A DNA stretch of 36,526 nucleotides, taken from positions 1 through 36,526 of the forward strand of contig JAAUPI010000027.1 in NCBI GenBank assembly GCA_012035135.1. Reading direction: 5' to 3'. The notes under the pieces are model-generated. The model had not been told where the DNA came from, did no database searches, and saw only the letters and a list, made by a program, of their open reading frames with translations. Positions 17,298-25,851 of this stretch are shown piece by piece (position 1 is the stretch's first letter; every line of letters begins with the position of its first letter). Source of the DNA: Microcoleus sp. CSU_2_2. Its GTDB lineage: Bacteria > Cyanobacteriota > Cyanobacteriia > Cyanobacteriales > Microcoleaceae. A program made the translations under genes and the position numbers.

Positions 17298-18428
17298 ATG
17301 ATGAATCCAAAATTAGTTGACCAGCTAAAACTGCTGTTGAAGCAGAGTTTGCTGGCTACTTCGAGGCGCGTCTGGAGAACACCGTTAGACCGCCGTACCA
17401 GCGTCAAATTGTTAAAAGGTGATATCGTTTACAAAAATCATCATGAGTCGATCGACCTACCTGCATTAGCCTCGGTAAATGGAGTGCCTTCTCGCTATTT
17501 TCCCACGGAAAAAACCGTGTCTTTTGACCCAGATTATGTTTGGCAAATTTCGGTGAAGGAACAAATAGATTCTATAACTATTTGTACCTCTGGGAATACA
17601 CTGCTAAATCATAAGTTGCTGTTAGACTTGGATTTTCGCATTAGCGGTGCGGGTATTCTGGAATGGCCTTACAAACCCAAGCAAATTACTTATCCGCTGG
17701 TAGTTGCTCCTTGGTCGCATTTGTGGTGCAGTTATTACGATTATGTCATTTTTGTGCTTGCTAAACTTTGTCGAATAGAGAAGGCTTTAGGTAAGGAAGT
17801 TTGGCAAGAAGCAAAAATTTGTTATCCTCTGCGACATACGAGTTTTGAGTTGGGATTTATGGCAAAATTAGGGATTCCTGAAAGTTCGCTAATCGATACT
17901 CGCGTTAGAGATACAGGATACCATGCAGAATCAGTTGTGTTGGGAAACAATCAAGATTGGTATTGTCCCAGCCCTTACGATATAAAACTTTTGCGGAGCA
18001 AATTCTGTCTTCAGGAAAATGTAAAGCCTTACAGAAAAATCTATTTATCTAGAAAGGGGCGGCGCCAAGTTAAAAATGAGGCGCAAGTGCGAGAGGTGTT
18101 GAAAGAGTTTGATTTTGAAATTTTAGAAGATATCGATCGCACTGTTGAAGAACAAATTCGCCTGTTTGCAGAAGCGGCTGTGGTTGTCGGCCCTCACGGC
18201 GCTGCTTTTACAAATTTACTTTGGTGTCAACCCGGTACTAAAGTAATGGAATTCTTTTATGGAGGGTATACTCCACCATTCTTTTATTATATTTGTCAGC
18301 TATTGGGCTTAGAATACTCCTGTATGTTTGATGATAGCGATGCCTCCGAGGATTGGAGTTTAATCGGAGAGGATATGACGGTGGATGTGGCTGTTTTGAA
18401 AAGTGAAATCAAGAAAATGTTAGAGTAA
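17298..18428 (+). CDS. GT61-family (DUF563) glycosyltransferase
   Basis: A 376-residue protein. The C-terminal half carries the family hallmark: RKIYLSRKG, a VVVGPHGAAFTNLLWCQPG motif around residues 293-311 and VMEFF. These enzymes transfer sugars (often xylose or related) to polysaccharides or glycoproteins; bacterial members usually sit in capsule or O-antigen loci. There is no signal peptide or membrane helix. It starts at ATG 17298 (a second ATG follows directly) with an AAAGG ribosome site. It is wedged between ureB and ureC in the same direction, which has no obvious functional logic, and is followed by repeat-rich DNA, so an insertion into the urease operon is likely. Confidence 0.85.
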   Translation: MMNPKLVDQLKLLLKQSLLATSRRVWRTPLDRRTSVKLLKGDIVYKNHHESIDLPALASVNGVPSRYFPTEKTVSFDPDYVWQISVKEQIDSITICTSGNTLLNHKLLLDLDFRISGAGILEWPYKPKQITYPLVVAPWSHLWCSYYDYVIFVLAKLCRIEKALGKEVWQEAKICYPLRHTSFELGFMAKLGIPESSLIDTRVRDTGYHAESVVLGNNQDWYCPSPYDIKLLRSKFCLQENVKPYRKIYLSRKGRRQVKNEAQVREVLKEFDFEILEDIDRTVEEQIRLFAEAAVVVGPHGAAFTNLLWCQPGTKVMEFFYGGYTPPFFYYICQLLGLEYSCMFDDSDASEDWSLIGEDMTVDVAVLKSEIKKMLE

Positions 18429-18458
18429 ACTCAGTCGTAGACTTATAAAGTCTACTCG

Positions 18459-18553
18459 TAGGGTGCTCTTCGGCGCACCTGATATCATGTCAGATTAATC
18501 AGTCATCATTTGAGTGCGAGCGTCCCGCTCGCTCGGGCGCGACGCTCGCACTC
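18459..18553. repeat. Repeat cluster with a strong hairpin between GT61 and ureC
   Basis: 18459-18479 is a truncated copy of the GTAGGGTGC...GCGCACC inverted repeat. At 18512-18553 GAGTGCGAGCGTC pairs perfectly with GACGCTCGCACTC around a 16-base loop that is itself GC-rich. A hairpin this strong could stop or attenuate transcription into ureC. Confidence 0.75.
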
Positions 18554-18694
18554 GTTAATAAATACAAGCGATCGATCGAACTTGATATTACTGATTTTAA
18601 ATATTTCAAAAATCAGATTGACGAACTCGCTACAGAGTATAATTGGACTGAGCTTAAACTGCTAACTGAAAATTTATTAATATTAGGAGAAAGC

Positions 18695-20443
18695 ATGAGT
18701 TACAGAATGCGTCGTCGCGCTTACGCAGAAACATTCGGGCCGACAACCGGCGATCGCGTGCGTTTAGCGGATACAGAATTATTCATAGAAGTTGAAAAAG
18801 ATTTCACAACCTACGGCGATGAAGTGAAATTTGGCGGCGGTAAAGTCATCCGCGACGGTATGGGACAATCGCCTATTTCTAATGCTGATGGTGCAGTTGA
18901 CACGGTAATTACTAATGCTTTAATATTGGATTGGTGGGGGATTGTTAAAGCAGATATTGGCATTAAAGACGGCAAAATTTTCAACATTGGGAAAGCCGGA
19001 AATCCTTACATTCAAGATAGAGTAGATATTATTATCGGGCCCGGCACAGAAGTAATTGCCGGCGAAGGAATGATCGTTACCGCAGGGGGAATTGACTCTC
19101 ACATTCACTTTATTTGTCCGCAGCAAATAGAAGTGGCGATCGCCTCTGGAATTACCACAATGATCGGCGGCGGAACAGGCCCAGCAACTGGTACAAACGC
19201 AACTACTTGTACTCCCGGCCCTTGGCATATGTACAGAATGCTGCAAGCAGCCGAAGCTTTCCCCGTTAATATCGGATTTTTAGGTAAGGGAAATAGCAGT
19301 CAACCCCAAGGATTAGTCGAACAAATATTTGCCGGTGCAATGGGTTTGAAACTTCACGAAGATTGGGGAACTACACCTGCAACGATCGACACCTGTTTGA
19401 GTGTAGCTGACGAGTACGACGTGCAAGTGGCAATTCACACGGATACTCTCAACGAAGCGGGATTTGTGGAAGCTACAATTGCCGCTTTTAAGAATCGGGC
19501 GATTCACACTTATCACACCGAAGGTGCAGGTGGCGGACACGCACCAGATATTATTAAAATTTGCGGCCAAGCTAATGTTTTACCTTCGTCAACTAACCCG
19601 ACTCGCCCTTACACTGTCAATACATTGGAAGAACATTTAGATATGTTGATGGTTTGCCACCATTTAGATCGGGGTATTCCTGAAGATGTGGCTTTTGCTG
19701 AATCGAGAATTAGAAGAGAGACTATTGCTGCTGAAGATATTTTGCATGATTTAGGCGCGTTTAGCATGATTTCTTCTGACTCGCAAGCAATGGGAAGAGT
19801 TGGGGAAGTGATTATTAGGACTTGGCAAACAGCACATAAAATGAAAGTGCAGCGGGGTAATTTGCACGGGCAAGATGCCGGAAATTTGGACGGGCAAGAT
19901 GCCAATCCCACAAATAGTGAAAATGACAATTTTCGGGCAAAGCGGTACATTGCTAAATACACAATTAATCCGGCGATTACTCACGGAATTAGTCAGTATG
20001 TCGGTTCGGTGGAAGAGGGGAAATTGGCGGATTTGTGTTTGTGGAGGCCTGCATTTTTTGGCGTGAAACCGGAAATGGTGATTAAGGGAGGTGCGATTGC
20101 CTACGCGCAGATGGGAGATGCTAACGCCAGCATTCCCACGCCACAACCGGTGCATATGCGGCCGATGTTTGGCAGTTTTGGTGGTGCGATTGGGGCAACT
20201 TCTCTAACGTTTGTTTCTCAAGCTGCGTGCGATCGAGATATTGCAGGACAGCTAGGTTTACAAAAGCCAACTGTAGCAGTTTCGGGCACGCGGCAAATTA
20301 GTAAAAGAGACATGAAACTCAACGATTATTTGCCAGAAATGGAAGTCGATCCTGAAACTTATGAAGTCCGGGCTGATGGAGAATTACTAATTTGCGAACC
20401 GGCAACTGTTTTGCCAATGGCGCAGCGTTACTTTTTGTTTTGA
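18695..20443 (+). CDS. ureC: Urease alpha (catalytic) subunit UreC
   Basis: A 582-residue catalytic subunit. Nickel ligands are present: H136 and H138 (SHIHF), carbamylated K219 (LKLHEDWG), H248 (IHTDT), H274 ([10 protein letters not shown]) and D362 (SSDSQAMGR); the mobile-flap catalytic residues CHHLD (C321-H322) are intact. It should therefore be active with UreA and UreB. The length is about 13 residues above the usual 567-570 because of an insert at 389-404 ([15 protein letters not shown]) between the KVQRG strand and NDNFRAKRY, encoded by a duplicated repeat. A clear AGGAG ribosome site precedes ATG 18695. The same frame stays open upstream through 18570-18694, in a stretch with coding-like composition. 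Confidence 0.97.
   Translation: MSYRMRRRAYAETFGPTTGDRVRLADTELFIEVEKDFTTYGDEVKFGGGKVIRDGMGQSPISNADGAVDTVITNALILDWWGIVKADIGIKDGKIFNIGKAGNPYIQDRVDIIIGPGTEVIAGEGMIVTAGGIDSHIHFICPQQIEVAIASGITTMIGGGTGPATGTNATTCTPGPWHMYRMLQAAEAFPVNIGFLGKGNSSQPQGLVEQIFAGAMGLKLHEDWGTTPATIDTCLSVADEYDVQVAIHTDTLNEAGFVEATIAAFKNRAIHTYHTEGAGGGHAPDIIKICGQANVLPSSTNPTRPYTVNTLEEHLDMLMVCHHLDRGIPEDVAFAESRIRRETIAAEDILHDLGAFSMISSDSQAMGRVGEVIIRTWQTAHKMKVQRGNLHGQDAGNLDGQDANPTNSENDNFRAKRYIAKYTINPAITHGISQYVGSVEEGKLADLCLWRPAFFGVKPEMVIKGGAIAYAQMGDANASIPTPQPVHMRPMFGSFGGAIGATSLTFVSQAACDRDIAGQLGLQKPTVAVSGTRQISKRDMKLNDYLPEMEVDPETYEVRADGELLICEPATVLPMAQRYFLF
19862..19909 (+). repeat. 24-bp tandem duplication with CAAGATGCC core inside ureC
   Basis: Two adjacent 24-base units (starting at 19862 and 19886) share ACGGGCAAGATGCC and are read in frame as LHGQDAGN and LDGQDANP. 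The core CAAGATGCC is the same as in the palindromes at 6818 and 33307. The other UreC segments show no such extra length. Confidence 0.85.
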
Positions 20444-20453
20444 TGGTTTTACT

Positions 20454-20587
20454 ACCGTAGGGTGCGTCGCCTTCGACAATCTATGAGATCGATCGAACAT
20501 CTGATAGCGACGCACCTATTACCGTAGGGTGCGTCGCCTTCAACAATCTATGAAATCGATCGAACATCTGATAGCGACGCACCATAC
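20454..20587. repeat. Two tandem 67-bp inverted-repeat units
   Basis: Units 20454-20520 and 20521-20587 differ at only a few bases. Each begins GTAGGGTGCGTCGCC and ends GCGACGCACC, so each can fold into a hairpin with 10-bp arms and a middle containing GATCGATCGAACATCTGATA. A third member with a different middle lies at 31072-31135. They fill the space between ureC and the convergent membrane protein gene and may terminate both. Confidence 0.9.
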
Positions 20588-20598
20588 AACATACCATA

Positions 20599-21222
20599 CT
20601 AATTTTGATTGTACTTGGAAAAACCGCTCGATCGTAGTATCAAACCCTGACAAACAAACCAAAAATAAAGCGCAATATTAACACCACTTAACAACTTGGG
20701 TATACCTTCAAGCAAACTGGAAATTACCTGATTTTTCAACGGTAATGCTTCCGCAAAAAATGCCAAAAATAATAAACCCACGCCACTTATTAACAAAAAG
20801 TATGGCGTTGATTTTATTTGCCTCCTAAAAGTTAATCCATAAGCTGCGGCAGCAACAGCGTAGATAATAACTATTGTCACTTTCGGAAAGCCAGCGCGTC
20901 CAAGGTGAACGTGGGTGCGGAAAACTTCATTGAATAGGAAAAAGCCGGTAACTAGGGCTGAACCTAAAATAAACTGATTTTCGGGACGATTCGGTTGAGT
21001 AGTTCTTAGCAAACCAAAGCTAAAAATGCAAACCATCACAGAGAAATAAAACAGCATTTGGAACATCAGGAAGAAGAAACCAGCCCCCGGATATGTCGCC
21101 AGACAAGGTGGAAAAAATAAACCTGTTACCGACGAACCAAACCCATTGAGGATCACACTTACCACCCCTACCAGCAAGATAGCTAAACTCCAAAGCCAAA
21201 CCACAATCCTATAATTTGCCAT
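20599..21222 (-). CDS. Polytopic membrane protein, function unknown
   Basis: A 207-residue protein of about six hydrophobic segments: near residues 8-25, 48-70, 85-105, 115-130, 140-160 and 180-197. Loops carry a VFRTHVHLGRAGFPK stretch with two histidines. GTG 21225 and ATG 21222 are adjacent; ATG is preferred. I do not recognise the family. It is flanked by repeats on both sides and is in the same direction as the pentapeptide-repeat gene upstream, with 90 bases between. Confidence 0.7.
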   Translation of the reverse strand: MANYRIVVWLWSLAILLVGVVSVILNGFGSSVTGLFFPPCLATYPGAGFFFLMFQMLFYFSVMVCIFSFGLLRTTQPNRPENQFILGSALVTGFFLFNEVFRTHVHLGRAGFPKVTIVIIYAVAAAAYGLTFRRQIKSTPYFLLISGVGLLFLAFFAEALPLKNQVISSLLEGIPKLLSGVNIALYFWFVCQGLILRSSGFSKYNQN

Positions 21223-21292
21223 CACCTAATTTGATTTTCCTCATATAAGGTTACGCCTGTCACCGCAGCTTGAGCTTGTAGCGCGCCAAAAT

Positions 21293-21313
21293 CAACTATC
21301 AACTATCAACTGT
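21293..21313. repeat. Three CAACTAT/CAACTGT heptamers abutting a stop codon
   Basis: Three exact-length heptamers end one base before the TAA (21314-21316 on the minus strand) of the pentapeptide-repeat gene. Confidence 0.85.
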
Positions 21314-22309
21314 TTAACCGTGAATTTCTCCATTCGGCATGATTGTACCCCGGAATTGAACCCCCACTAAATTAGCAGTGGTCAAATCTGTCCTAATCAA
21401 GTTTGTACGATGCAAAATTGCCTCCCGGAAATCTGTTTTAGCCATGTAAGCATCAGTCAGATCGGCTTCACTCAAATTGGCCTGATTAAAATTAGCTCGA
21501 CTCAAATCGGCTCTCACAAAATTAGCTCGACTCAAGTCAGCCATAATTAAATTAGCATTGCTCAACTTAGCATCAGGAAGAAATGCACCTCGCAAGTTAG
21601 CACCCGCTAATTCAGCATCAATTAATACAGCCCTTTCCAACTTGGCACCTGTCATGACAGCCCAAGACAAATTAGCCTCAATTAAAGTTGCTTCAGTTAA
21701 GAATACACCGTTCATAATAGCTTCACTAAAATTCGCCTGAGTCAAATTTGCCTCCCGCAGAGATGCTTCGGTTAAATTTGCCCGACTGAGATCGGCTTTA
21801 GTCAAATCTGCATGATTTAAATTAACGCCTCGCAAATCTGCACCCTGTAAATTTGTACCTCGCAAATTTGCACCGTCAAAAATCCGTTGTTCCTTGCGTA
21901 AATTTGCACCTCGCAAACACGCACCCCGCAAATCTGCACCTTGCAAATTCACGCCCCGCATATCTGCATCGGTCAAATTTGCATCAATTAAAACTGCCAA
22001 AGATATGTTTGCTCTGCGAAGATCTGCACCTTGTAAAGTAGCTCCGTGGAAGTCGGCATCGGACAAATTTGCTGAACTTAAATTTGCCTGATTCAAGTTA
22101 GCACCGCATAACTTTGCATTGGTTAAATTGGCACGTTGAAGGTTGATTCTACTCAAGTATGCCATCGCCAAGTTTGCAGAAGAGAGATCGGAAATACTCA
22201 AGTTTACGCCAATTAAATCGGCACCGCTCAGGTAGACGCCTCTCAAATTCATACCTTGAAAATCTAGTTCTCCTGATGTGTATCGCCTTAAAAGTTCGCT
22301 GGCATTCAT
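21314..22309 (-). CDS. Pentapeptide-repeat protein
   Basis: A 331-residue protein made almost wholly of A(D/N)LXX repeats from residue 17 to about 322, roughly 60 units, with one break near residues 139-148 (LRKEQRIFDGANL). These fold into a right-handed quadrilateral beta-helix. There is no signal peptide or enzymatic domain, so it is probably cytoplasmic. Some family members mimic DNA and protect gyrase, but most cyanobacterial ones have no known function, and none can be assigned here. The repetitive gene gives long spurious frames on the opposite strand. Confidence 0.95.
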   Translation of the reverse strand: MNASELLRRYTSGELDFQGMNLRGVYLSGADLIGVNLSISDLSSANLAMAYLSRINLQRANLTNAKLCGANLNQANLSSANLSDADFHGATLQGADLRRANISLAVLIDANLTDADMRGVNLQGADLRGACLRGANLRKEQRIFDGANLRGTNLQGADLRGVNLNHADLTKADLSRANLTEASLREANLTQANFSEAIMNGVFLTEATLIEANLSWAVMTGAKLERAVLIDAELAGANLRGAFLPDAKLSNANLIMADLSRANFVRADLSRANFNQANLSEADLTDAYMAKTDFREAILHRTNLIRTDLTTANLVGVQFRGTIMPNGEIHG

Positions 22310-22323
22310 AAGTAGTTGTTAGC

Positions 22324-22350
22324 AGTTGACAGTTGACAGTTGACAGTTAC
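22324..22350. repeat. Three and a half AGTTGAC heptamers
   Basis: Tandem AGTTGAC units lie between the start of the pentapeptide-repeat gene and the stop of the 22420 gene; same family as at 10674, 16058, 21293 and 33364. Confidence 0.85.
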
Positions 22351-22419
22351 ATAGTACCCGAATCAAACCGTTTATGAAGCAACGGAGATCTGTGCAGCCA
22401 TAGACTTGAGTTGGGCAAG

Positions 22420-24114
22420 TTAATTAGTAGGATGCACAAATTCTTGAGTCCAAGTGACTGTTTTGTTGCCTAACTGTCGGCCGTGAATTTTCACATGATG
22501 CAGAGATTTAGATTTTAAAGTACACAGTTTTTTGTGAATATATAGAGCTGTATCCTGCTGGTTTGGTGCTTGGGCGGACTCCAGAATTACGTGCAGCCAA
22601 CCGTCTTTAAATCCGACTGTAGCAGTAATGCCCTTAGGTTGTAGCAATTGATCGATCAAGATGCCGATCGCCTTTGGGTTGCCTTGTTTTGCCATTTCCA
22701 CAAGCTGAGACTGATTTGGTTTATGCTTGGCTTTGGTCTGCTCTATTTTCGCAACATTTTCAGAAATATTAGCTGGGGTTTCAGGAGTCGATCGCCCGCT
22801 TTCTTTTAACTCTAATTCTCTCAGAATTTCCATTAACTTACCTGTAAATCCCTGGACTTTTTCTACATAATTTCTGAGACTTTTATATTTCCAATACAGG
22901 CGATCGTCTAAACTTTCATTGGAAAATTGTCCGTTGACAGCAGATTCTAGCTCACTGAAGATTTTTTCTATTTTTGCCGTTGCGGAGTTAGCACTTTGAC
23001 TCACCAATGCTTTGATTTCTTCTTCTAAGTCCAATTTTTGTTTGATCGACTCGCTAATATTGATAGTAGCAGCCGTCGCCCGATCGAAACTTTCGACAAT
23101 TGTCGGTATTTCGGCAATTTGCGATGTTTCTACCAATTCCGGCTTTAAATCGATCGTCGAACTATTGCTGCCAATTTTTGATACTTCCAGAGGTAAAATT
23201 TCAACTCTGTCAGGTACTAGGGAACTCTTCTCTGGGTCATAATAATAGTGAGTCGGAGCAGTTTGAATGATGCGAGTAATATCGCCTGCTTCAAAATATT
23301 CGCTGCCCTTGCTAATTGGATTGCTATTTTCATAAACACTTTTGCTTAAATGCGTCAAATCGCACTCTTCGCTAGCAGAATCTTCGGCTCGATCGCGTTC
23401 TTCCTGTTGCTGTTTTAGGTAACAAGAATTCATGGCTTTGATAATCACGCTAGCAGCTTGGTCGTTTTCATCCGTGTTGTCGAGATTGCTCGCTGTTCTG
23501 TACAATTGAGATTCAAGTTCTGCCAGCGTGGGACAGAAGTTAAATAGTTTTCGCAGCAGATAGTCCAGTTCTTTTGTTTTCAGCAGCAGCCAGTCGCTCT
23601 CGCTAAAAGTAAACTCGTGATAAAGACTAGAAAAAATTAGGATTTTTGCCCTCAGCGGATTTGTCTGCTGCAAAATCTTTTGTCTGACATCAAATAGATT
23701 TCCGGGGTCTCTTTCGTTTTCCTCCCTTGCTGGCAGTTCCGAACTAAATTGCTCTTGAAATGCAGGCACTTCTTGACCGCCAAAATTAGATATGTTTGTT
23801 TCTAATTTGGTAAAATCTTGATATTCGTAAAGCCTGCTAAGTTGGCAGATGATTTGGTCGGTAACTAAAGCGTACTCGGTTTTTTTATTTACTTTAGAAA
23901 CTATACTATTTAAAACTGCTTCAATATCTTCTAACCTAGTGTATTTAGCGCACAGTTCTTCGACTAAACTCCGTAAATCCCTACTTGCGAGCTGTGAAGG
24001 ATCGTTTTCCCAAAACTCTTTACAAGCAAAAAACACTATTCTTTTGATGCGCGTAACATTGACATCTTGTTCTAATTCGCGAACAACTTCATCTAAAATA
24101 GATAAAGCTTTCAT
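22420..24114 (-). CDS. Cyanobacterial protein of unknown function with a conserved C-terminal domain
   Basis: A 564-residue soluble acidic protein. ATG 24114 is chosen over 24153 because a GGGAGGA ribosome site lies just upstream of it. The N-terminal 130 residues (SILDEVVRELEQDVNVTRIK, FFACKEFWENDP) form a helical domain; the middle is low-conservation and charged; residues 375-450 are helical with coiled-coil character. The last 95 residues (KQGNPKAIGILIDQLLQPKG, GWLHVILESAQAP, VKIHGRQLGNKTVTWTQEFV) match a C-terminal domain that I recall as frequent in otherwise unrelated cyanobacterial proteins and that has no known function. It is divergent from the oxidoreductase at 24184, with 69 bases between for both promoters. 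Confidence 0.8.
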   Translation of the reverse strand: MKALSILDEVVRELEQDVNVTRIKRIVFFACKEFWENDPSQLASRDLRSLVEELCAKYTRLEDIEAVLNSIVSKVNKKTEYALVTDQIICQLSRLYEYQDFTKLETNISNFGGQEVPAFQEQFSSELPAREENERDPGNLFDVRQKILQQTNPLRAKILIFSSLYHEFTFSESDWLLLKTKELDYLLRKLFNFCPTLAELESQLYRTASNLDNTDENDQAASVIIKAMNSCYLKQQQEERDRAEDSASEECDLTHLSKSVYENSNPISKGSEYFEAGDITRIIQTAPTHYYYDPEKSSLVPDRVEILPLEVSKIGSNSSTIDLKPELVETSQIAEIPTIVESFDRATAATINISESIKQKLDLEEEIKALVSQSANSATAKIEKIFSELESAVNGQFSNESLDDRLYWKYKSLRNYVEKVQGFTGKLMEILRELELKESGRSTPETPANISENVAKIEQTKAKHKPNQSQLVEMAKQGNPKAIGILIDQLLQPKGITATVGFKDGWLHVILESAQAPNQQDTALYIHKKLCTLKSKSLHHVKIHGRQLGNKTVTWTQEFVHPTN

Positions 24115-24183
24115 AGCGTCCTCCCGGAACAATCCCCTGTAAACAATCAGCAATAAATAATAAAATTATACCACATTTGATAA

Positions 24184-25446
24184 ATGCAAGACTTTGATGC
24201 AATTGTAATTGGTAGCGGCATTGGCGGCTTAGTCGCTGCCTCAATGCTAGCCCGCTACCGCAAGCGGGTACTCGTCTGCGAAAGCCACACAATACCGGGC
24301 GGCGCGGCTCATAGTTTTTCGCGGCGGGGATTTCACTTTGATTCTGGGCCATCTTTTTATTGCGGGTTGACAGATCCGCAGTCGTTCAATCCTTTGCGGC
24401 AAGTATTTGATATTTTGGAGGAATCGATCGCTACAATTCCCTACCACCCCCTGGGACATTATCATTTTCCTGAGGGCAGTTTGCCGATTTACGCTAATGC
24501 CAAAAATTACTTAGATACTGTAGCTACGTTCGCACCACAAGGTGCTAAAGAATTGCAGAAATTTCAACAAAATTTATTAGTTTTGTACGAGGCTTTGCGG
24601 GGAATTCCGGCGGTGGCGCTGCGTTCGGACTGGCAATTGATACCCGTTTTGTTAACGCGGTATTGGCCGTCTTTGTTGAAGTTGCTGCCGCTAATAGGTA
24701 CGATCGCAGGTTCTGCGGGTGAGTTGATGGATCGCGACGTGCGCGATCCTTGGGTGCGACGTTTGATCGATTTGGAATGCTTTTTGTTGTCTGGTTTAAA
24801 AGCGCATGAAACTGTTGCGCCGGAAATCGCTTTTATGATTGGCGAACGATCGCGATCGATTATAGAATATCCTGTCGGCGGTAGCAGTGCGATCGTCGAT
24901 GCTTTAGTTCGAGGTTTGCAGCGCTGGGGAGGACAGTTACGACTGGGAACTCATGTCGATCGAATTTTAGTTACATCCGGCAAAACAACCGGTATTCGCT
25001 TGCAAAATGGCGAAATTATCCGCGCGCCAATTGTCATCTCAAATGCGACTATTTGGGATACTTATACTAAGTTATTGGGGGATGAAGATGTGCCTGTAGA
25101 CGATCGTAAAGTTGCTTTATCAACGCCTGCGGTAGAGAGTTTCATGCACCTGCATTTAGGAATTAAAGCCGAGGGATTGGAAGGTTTGACCGGCCACCAC
25201 GTCGTCGTTCATGACAGCAATATTGACATTACAGTACCCGGAAATACTTGCATGATTTCGATTCCGACAGTCTGGGATCAAAATCTCGCGCCCGCCGGAC
25301 ATCATGCCATTCATGCTTATACTTTAGAACCTTACGAAGGTTGGGAATACGGCGAATTTTATCAGGAAAAAAAACGAGAGCGATCGCAGTCTCTTTTTAA
25401 AGCTTTAGAAAAATCATACCAGATTTGCGACAGCGGATCGTATTAG
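24184..25446 (+). CDS. CRTISO/CrtI-like FAD oxidoreductase, N-terminal part (frameshifted gene)
   Basis: The first 420 residues of a phytoene-desaturase/carotenoid-isomerase-like flavoprotein. It opens with the Rossmann motif VIGSGIGGLVAASMLA and an ESHTIPGGAAHSF second motif, followed by RRGFHFDSGPSF; a VGGSSAIVDALVRGL stretch near residue 240 is also typical. The last 14 residues (YQICDSGSY) are out of frame: one A missing from the A-run at about 25408-25412 would give EKIIPDLRQRIVLESIGTP and join the frame starting at 25425. The intact gene would be 24184-25682, about 499 residues, the usual length. Carotenoid desaturation or isomerisation is likely but the exact substrate is not assignable. 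Confidence 0.88.
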   Translation: MQDFDAIVIGSGIGGLVAASMLARYRKRVLVCESHTIPGGAAHSFSRRGFHFDSGPSFYCGLTDPQSFNPLRQVFDILEESIATIPYHPLGHYHFPEGSLPIYANAKNYLDTVATFAPQGAKELQKFQQNLLVLYEALRGIPAVALRSDWQLIPVLLTRYWPSLLKLLPLIGTIAGSAGELMDRDVRDPWVRRLIDLECFLLSGLKAHETVAPEIAFMIGERSRSIIEYPVGGSSAIVDALVRGLQRWGGQLRLGTHVDRILVTSGKTTGIRLQNGEIIRAPIVISNATIWDTYTKLLGDEDVPVDDRKVALSTPAVESFMHLHLGIKAEGLEGLTGHHVVVHDSNIDITVPGNTCMISIPTVWDQNLAPAGHHAIHAYTLEPYEGWEYGEFYQEKKRERSQSLFKALEKSYQICDSGSY

Positions 25447-25682
25447 AGTCGATCGGCACTCCGTTAACTCACGCCCGATTTTTGCGCAGGTATAGAGGAA
25501 CTTACGGGCCTGCAATTGCAGCCGGAAAAGGTACGTTTCCCGGAGTACAAACACCTGTCAAAGGTTTGTATTTAGTAGGAGATAGTACCATGCCGGGAAT
25601 TGGTGTACCAGCCGTCGCAGCATCGGGAATACTGTGTGCAAACACCCTTGTAAATCCCGCTATAACTGCACAATTTTTGTAA
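25425..25682 (+). CDS. CRTISO/CrtI-like oxidoreductase, C-terminal part
   Basis: Encodes the last 85 residues of the flavoprotein: GTPLTHARFLRRYRGTYGP, AAGKGTFPG and the C-terminal FAD-binding block LYLVGDSTMPGIGVPAVAAS. It overlaps the upstream frame by 22 bases and has no ribosome site, so it is not a separate gene. Without it the FAD site of the upstream fragment would be incomplete. Confidence 0.88.
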   Translation: MRQRIVLESIGTPLTHARFLRRYRGTYGPAIAAGKGTFPGVQTPVKGLYLVGDSTMPGIGVPAVAASGILCANTLVNPAITAQFL

Positions 25683-25695
25683 TTTCAATTAACTG

Positions 25696-25804
25696 GTTCC
25701 TAGGCTCTGCCTGGGAACCGAGCTCCAGAGGCTCTGCCTCGAAGAGCGAGGAAAAACCGGAGGCAGAGCTTCCAGAAATGCGTTCCCAGGCAGAGCCTAG
25801 GAAC
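25696..25804. repeat. 109-bp inverted-repeat element (MITE-like)
   Basis: Perfect 23-bp terminal arms (25696-25718 and 25782-25804; start GTTCCTAGGCTCTGCC) flank an inner inverted pair AGGCTCTGCCTC/GAGGCAGAGCT. It follows the oxidoreductase stop by 14 bases. The 62-codon frame across it is an artefact. No target duplication is evident. Confidence 0.9.
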
Positions 25805-25851
25805 GAGGATTTACCAGCCTAAATATACAGGTTTTGCGTAAGTCTTATTGA

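Noticed and set aside
21558-22091. Plus-strand frames rich in NLH and KFA repeats
   Set aside because: They are the antisense of the pentapeptide-repeat gene; its five-residue periodicity makes open frames on the other strand.
25634-25822. 62-codon frame after the oxidoreductase
   Set aside because: It runs through the 109-bp inverted-repeat element (WEPSSRGSASK...), has no ribosome site and overlaps the end of the real gene.
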